Below the pieces are notes generated by a model, which saw only the letters and a program-made list of their open reading frames with translations, ran no database searches and was not told the origin of the DNA. DNA of 17,862 bases from Planctomycetaceae bacterium UBA4732 (GTDB lineage: Bacteria > Planctomycetota > Planctomycetia > Gemmatales > Gemmataceae): positions 18,104-35,965 of the forward strand of contig DHJA01000233.1 in assembly GCA_002404095.1 (NCBI GenBank). The letters run 5' to 3'. Positions within the stretch are counted from its first letter, which is position 1, and every line of letters starts with the position of its first letter. Shown here piece after piece: positions 15,083 through 17,862 of this stretch. A program made the position numbers and the translations under genes.

Positions 15083-15736
15083 TCACAATTGCCGGAGCCC
15101 TTCATCCAGCCAAGATCGATACCACTGTAGAAAGCCTACTCGCTCTCCTTTTGACTGCACCGGCTTGAGGCCGCCATAATCGGTCCGATCGTCGTCCCAA
15201 ACGTGACCAGCCTCGGGGCCAGTAACAACGAGCCATTGCCGAAGGGCACATCCCCGGTGACAGATGGGGACCGCGCCGTTGACATGGGTTGTGTTCCAGT
15301 ATATTCGCCTCTCCCAGGCGTCCATCTGACGGCCATACTCGTCCTCCTCATCCAGACTATGTTCCTGGGACTCGTCGAACTCTGGCTTCTCGGACAAATC
15401 GTTCCAGGGACGGGCGTGGGGAAATGGCTTCGACAAAACGCCTACAAAACCGTTGTCTTCGGTCCACTGTTCGTACCCGTTCATAGCATCCATATCGCCA
15501 AGTTTGAACAACCCGTAAGCCGGTCCCGCGCCGCCGTTGCCAACTCGGACGAGGAAGCCGCTGTACTCTTTCGGCAGGATGACACGATGCCGGCCCTCGA
15601 ACATCCGCACCGACTCCTCCGACAATGGGGGGTTAGTCTGAAATGCGTGGGCTATCGAGCCGAACACCTTTAACGAGGCGGCTGAGTCCCGCAACCGACG
15701 AAGTCCGTCCCGGATCGCCGCGAAATCCGCTTCCAT
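15083..15736 (-). CDS. SMI1/KNR4 (SUKH) family protein
   Basis: This 217-residue protein has the SUKH core: ILPKEYSGFLVRVGNGGAGP followed by YGLFKLG (about residues 53-80), then a DE-rich stretch and a C-terminal WLVVTGPEAGHVWDDDR segment. SUKH proteins are common as immunity proteins beside polymorphic or contact-dependent toxins, and some are stand-alone regulators. No toxin gene lies next to it, so it may be an orphan immunity protein or have a distant partner. An ATG with GGAG about 11 bases upstream fits the start, and a minus-strand TATAAT lies 44 bases further up. Confidence 0.87.
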   Translation of the reverse strand: MEADFAAIRDGLRRLRDSAASLKVFGSIAHAFQTNPPLSEESVRMFEGRHRVILPKEYSGFLVRVGNGGAGPAYGLFKLGDMDAMNGYEQWTEDNGFVGVLSKPFPHARPWNDLSEKPEFDESQEHSLDEEDEYGRQMDAWERRIYWNTTHVNGAVPICHRGCALRQWLVVTGPEAGHVWDDDRTDYGGLKPVQSKGERVGFLQWYRSWLDEGLRQL

Positions 15737-16079
15737 CGGCGCCTATCTCCTGAGCCTATTTCACACCCTTAAGATTCTCATTATACAGCAGCCGTTGCCC
15801 CGCCTTTACGGCCTTCGCCTCCAAAATCGGGAGGGACGCCCGCTGTAAGCCCCGCAAGCGGAGAGGAGTGACATAGTTAAGACGATCTACACGAAATCGT
15901 CGGTATAATTTCACGCGGGATTTTGCCCGCGCCGGCGCGCCGGCGCTTGCCTGCCCTTCCCTGCGACTGTTAGTATAAACAAAACTCGAACCCGGCCCTA
16001 CGCCGATGCGTCGATAGGGGTGATGACGCCGTGACGCGAAGGCATATCGCCGGCTTGGCTCCCAAACGAAAGGGAATCC
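15737..16079. other. Divergent intergenic region with palindromes, SMI1 / HNH
   Basis: This 343-base gap holds no gene I can support. On the minus strand TATAAT at 15785-15780 may be the -10 box of the SMI1 gene. On the plus strand TATAAT at 15904-15909 and TATAAA at 15974-15979 are candidates for the HNH gene, neither with a good -35. GCGGG/CCCGC (15915-15930) forms a small hairpin and runs into an 18-base perfect palindrome, GCGCCGGCGCGCCGGCGC, at 15929-15946. Confidence 0.6.
15780..15785 (-). promoter_or_regulatory. Candidate -10 box for the SMI1 gene
   Basis: A perfect TATAAT occurs on the minus strand 44 bases before the SMI1 start. No good TTGACA-like box is found at the right spacing, so this is a weak call. 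Confidence 0.3.
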
Positions 16080-16715
16080 ATGAACTCCAGCCCCAACTCC
16101 GCCTTGGACGCCAGCGTGCTGGTCTTGAACAAGCTGTTCATGGCCGTCCACGTGATTTCCGTACGGCGGGCCTTTTGCCTGCTGTTCAAGGAATTGGCCG
16201 AGGTGGTGAGCCTGGAAGACGGCCAATTCGCCACCTATAACTTCGCCACCTGGCGCGAGGTCAGCGAATACCGCGCCCAATACTACCGTCAGGAAGACGA
16301 CGACTGGGTTCGCACGGTCAACACCCAGATTCAGGCGCCGCGCGTCATCCGCCTGACGAGTTACGACCGGATGCCACGGCAGACGGTCAAGTTCAACCGG
16401 CGCAATATCTTCGCCCGCGACAATAACCAGTGTCAGTACTGCGGCAAGAAGTTCCCGACTTCGGAACTGAGCCTCGACCACGTATCGCCGCGCAGCCAAG
16501 GCGGCATCGCGTCGTGGGAGAACATCGTCTGCGCCTGCGTCTCGTGCAACGTCAAGAAGGGCGGCCGCACGCCCAAAGAGGCCCACATGCACCTGATCCG
16601 CAAGCCGGAGAAGCCGAAGCGCAGCCCGATGCTCAACCTGAAACTGACGCACAGCAAGTACCAGTCGTGGCGCACGTTCCTTGATAGTGCTTACTGGTCG
16701 GTGGAATTGAAGTAA
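16080..16715 (+). CDS. HNH endonuclease-family protein
   Basis: This 211-residue protein carries an HNH nuclease domain in its second half. Zinc-site cysteines are Cys118 and Cys121 (CQYC) and Cys153 and Cys156 (CVSC). The catalytic segment is SLDHVSPRSQGG (Asp133, His134), followed by WENIVCAC with Asn148 and then Asn157 of SCN. The fold is McrA-like and should cut DNA with a metal ion. The N-terminal 110 residues (VLNKLFMAVHVISVRRAF, then TWREVSEY) are a family extension that I associate with planctomycetes. No methylase or mobile element is adjacent, so the role may be repair or housekeeping, not restriction. An intrinsic terminator follows. Confidence 0.9.
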   Translation: MNSSPNSALDASVLVLNKLFMAVHVISVRRAFCLLFKELAEVVSLEDGQFATYNFATWREVSEYRAQYYRQEDDDWVRTVNTQIQAPRVIRLTSYDRMPRQTVKFNRRNIFARDNNQCQYCGKKFPTSELSLDHVSPRSQGGIASWENIVCACVSCNVKKGGRTPKEAHMHLIRKPEKPKRSPMLNLKLTHSKYQSWRTFLDSAYWSVELK

Positions 16716-16740
16716 CGTCGAGGACGGGCTAAAAGGGAAA

Positions 16741-16786
16741 GGCGTCAGGAATCTTGATCGCGTTCGCGATTCCTGACGCCTTTTTT
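16741..16786 (+). terminator. Intrinsic terminator after the HNH gene
   Basis: GGCGTCAGGAATC at 16741-16753 pairs perfectly with GATTCCTGACGCC at 16768-16780 (13 bp). TTTTTT follows at 16781-16786. The 14-base loop can add a partial inner stem. It lies 25 bases after the HNH stop and 21 bases before the HicB-like start, so it separates the two transcripts. Confidence 0.92.
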
Positions 16787-16807
16787 GATACTTTGCAGGA
16801 GGTTCCA

Positions 16808-17002
16808 ATGAAGTACAAAATCGCCCTTCACCGCACCGACGAAGGGATCAGCGTTTTCGTCCCGGCCTTGCCCGGCTGTTGGTCCGAAGGGGACACCGAA
16901 GAAGAGGCGCTGGCCAATATACAGGATGCCATCCATGAGTACCTTGCGGCCCTTAAGGATCGATTTCAGAGAGCGGAGGTTCCCGATGATCCAAACGGTT
17001 GA
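16808..17002 (+). CDS. HicB-like antitoxin N-terminal domain protein
   Basis: This 64-residue protein reads MKYKIALHRTDEGISVFVP, then LPGCWSEGDTEEEALANIQDA, the HicB fold with its PALPGCxSxGxTxEEAxxN signature. It lacks the C-terminal DNA-binding domain found in full HicB, and no HicA-like gene adjoins it. AGGAGG at 16797-16802 fixes the start; an upstream in-frame ATG at 16754 lies inside the terminator. It overlaps the next gene by 17 bases. It is probably part of an antitoxin-like pair, or a single-domain regulator. Confidence 0.85.
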   Translation: MKYKIALHRTDEGISVFVPALPGCWSEGDTEEEALANIQDAIHEYLAALKDRFQRAEVPDDPNG

Positions 17003-17201
17003 GGCGGTCGTAGACGCCGACGGCCAGGTCCGGCTACTCGGAGACGTTCACGTCTCCAGTCCCCGTAGGGCGTTGGTGACGGTCTTGGAGGAGCCAGCCG
17101 TGGTTCCCGGCGAGGTCGCCTTACTGGCTGAGGCGGCGCTATCGGACTGGTCAAGGCCAGAGGAGGAAGCGGCGTGGTCGCACCTTCAGCCGGAGAAGTA
17201 G
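16986..17201 (+). CDS. 71-aa antitoxin-like protein
   Basis: This small protein reads MIQTVEAVVDADGQVRLLGD, then RRALVTVLEE, and ends WSRPEEEAAWSHLQPEK. The N-terminus resembles short beta-rich antitoxins that often precede a MazF- or PIN-type toxin, and the AL.DW.RPEEE.AW tail is typical of that group. GGAGG at 16975-16979 supports the start, which lies within the last codons of the HicB-like gene. The expected toxin is not found after it. The antitoxin call is by resemblance. Confidence 0.75.
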   Translation: MIQTVEAVVDADGQVRLLGDVHVSSPRRALVTVLEEPAVVPGEVALLAEAALSDWSRPEEEAAWSHLQPEK

Positions 17202-17224
17202 TCCTCAGCTGAGGAGGAAGTCGT

Positions 17225-17646
17225 GTGGCAACTTGGCGGCGAAAAGCTCTGGCTCTGTTCCCCAACTTGCGTTGCGACGTGCAGCAGTCGGATTTCAGCA
17301 TTTACATGTATTCTTCGAGCTGCTGCCGATGGTCCGTGAGGCTCACCAAAAGGGCGACACGGAAATGCTCCGACGAATCTATGGATATGCCGAGTGGTGC
17401 TTGGAGCAGAAGGCCAAGGATCTGTGGAATGCAGCCGCGGTGGCGTTCTATGAACACCTATTCGACAGCCATCGCTCACTCTGGGACCAATTCGTGCGGT
17501 GGCTGTCGCCGCGGGTGGTCGCGGACTGCTGGGGACTGTGGGAATGGAGGCTGTCGGCCGAGGAATTGGCCGAAGTGCGGCGGCTCATCGCCGGGTGCCG
17601 TAAGCCGTTGTACCAAGAGGCACGCTTGACCAGGCGCGGCGCCTGA
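17225..17646 (+). pseudogene. Hypothetical protein broken by a one-base frameshift
   Basis: Two frames together make one plausible protein of about 140 residues. A GTG at 17225 sits 7 bases after AGGAGG (17212-17217) and encodes MATWRRKALALFPNLR to DFSIYM. Near 17309 the reading must shift by one base to continue as FFELLPMVREAHQKGD, then GYAEWCLEQKAKDLWNAA and EHLFDSH to the stop at 17646. The second part alone is open from TTG at 17233, but its first 25 residues look non-coding and that TTG is badly spaced from the ribosome site. The product resembles small cytoplasmic hypothetical proteins of the DUF7674 kind. It may be a true mutation or a base missing from the sequence. Confidence 0.65.
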
Positions 17647-17657
17647 CCAGGCGCCGC
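17636..17657 (+). repeat. 9-bp GC hairpin over the stop codon
   Basis: GCGGCGCCT (17636-17644) and AGGCGCCGC (17649-17657) pair perfectly around a GACC loop that contains the end of the TGA stop. No T-run follows, so termination here is only possible. The remaining bases to the window end show no supported gene. Confidence 0.55.
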
Positions 17658-17841
17658 GGCGGATCGCACTGGGTGTTGGAATCCTCCGGCCTTCCCCCCG
17701 CGAAACCTTCCGGCCGCGCGGGGGTTGAATGCTCATCGGGACGAACGTTGCCCGCGTGATGAGGCCATTGAGGCGTGCGATAAGGCCAGCCACCAGCTGG
17801 AGGTGGCGCTGAAGTCGGATAAAGAGTAATCGCCGATCTTA

Positions 17842-17862
17842 CGAGCCGCGACCGTGAGGGAG
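17842..17862 (+). repeat. Copy 3 (partial, diverged) of the AGCCGCGACC repeat
   Basis: GAGCCGCGACCGTGAGGGAG at the window end matches the AGCCGCGACCcaaaGGGGAG core of the copy at 8211-8250, with changes in the loop. The window cuts it before the second arm. Confidence 0.5.

Noticed and set aside
16080..16715. HNH gene as part of a restriction system or group I/II intron
   Set aside because: No methylase, reverse transcriptase or intron-like structure is present around it.
15756..16808. A 350-residue open frame on the minus strand opposite the HNH gene
   Set aside because: The HNH gene on the plus strand has clear zinc and catalytic motifs; the minus frame is its mirror in GC-rich DNA and runs through the palindromes.
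17750..17830. A short open end reading RDEAIEACDKASHQLEVALKSDKE before a TAA
   Set aside because: It has a helical look but no upstream start with a ribosome site in frame and no length; it may be a gene remnant but cannot be supported.

Overview
The window is a GC-rich bacterial chromosome segment that looks like a planctomycete, most likely near the Gemmata group. I infer this from the protein mix: very large TPR proteins, a short HNH nuclease of a type I associate with planctomycetes, zinc-ribbon membrane proteins, many small toxin-antitoxin-like genes and numerous intergenic palindromes. No rRNA or tRNA is present, so this placement is inference.

Layout. (1) Positions 31-3891 (minus) encode an exported TPR protein of about 1286 residues. 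(2) A plus-strand block at 4104-8729 holds an MFS transporter of the ACS type, a 2[4Fe-4S] ferredoxin, a lipoprotein di-haem cytochrome c peroxidase/MauG-like protein, an aspartyl/asparaginyl beta-hydroxylase-family dioxygenase and a PhnB-like VOC protein. Spacing suggests several short transcripts, not one pathway. (3) A minus-strand run from 15736 down to 8736 holds, in transcription order, a SMI1/KNR4 (SUKH) protein, a small conserved hypothetical, a PIN-domain protein with a small overlapping partner, and then a chaperone cluster: TPR protein, J-domain-like protein, GrpE-like protein, Hsp70-like protein, and a zinc-ribbon protein with one membrane span. (4) A plus-strand tail at 16080-17646 holds the HNH nuclease with a strong intrinsic terminator, a HicB-like protein overlapping a 71-residue antitoxin-like protein, and a gene that appears broken by a one-base frameshift.

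The most interesting unit is the chaperone cluster at 8736-14057. It carries the Hsp70, a nucleotide exchange factor and a J-like cochaperone. The J-like protein lacks the HPD triad, and the Hsp70 lacks the usual hydrophobic DVLLLD-type interdomain linker. The two losses are mechanistically linked, because the HPD loop acts on the nucleotide-binding domain and linker. The flanking TPR and membrane-anchored zinc-ribbon proteins could supply client binding and localisation. I propose a dedicated, possibly membrane-associated Hsp70 machine working by a modified cycle.

The intergenic DNA is rich in structured repeats. These include a repeat with three copies (1-24, 8211-8250, 17842-17862), a near-perfect 29-bp inverted repeat between the Hsp70 and zinc-ribbon genes, a TCA-spaced G-tract array with its inverted partner upstream of the Hsp70 start, a TATAG-rich palindrome upstream of the J-like gene, and a doubled small hairpin upstream of the TPR gene.
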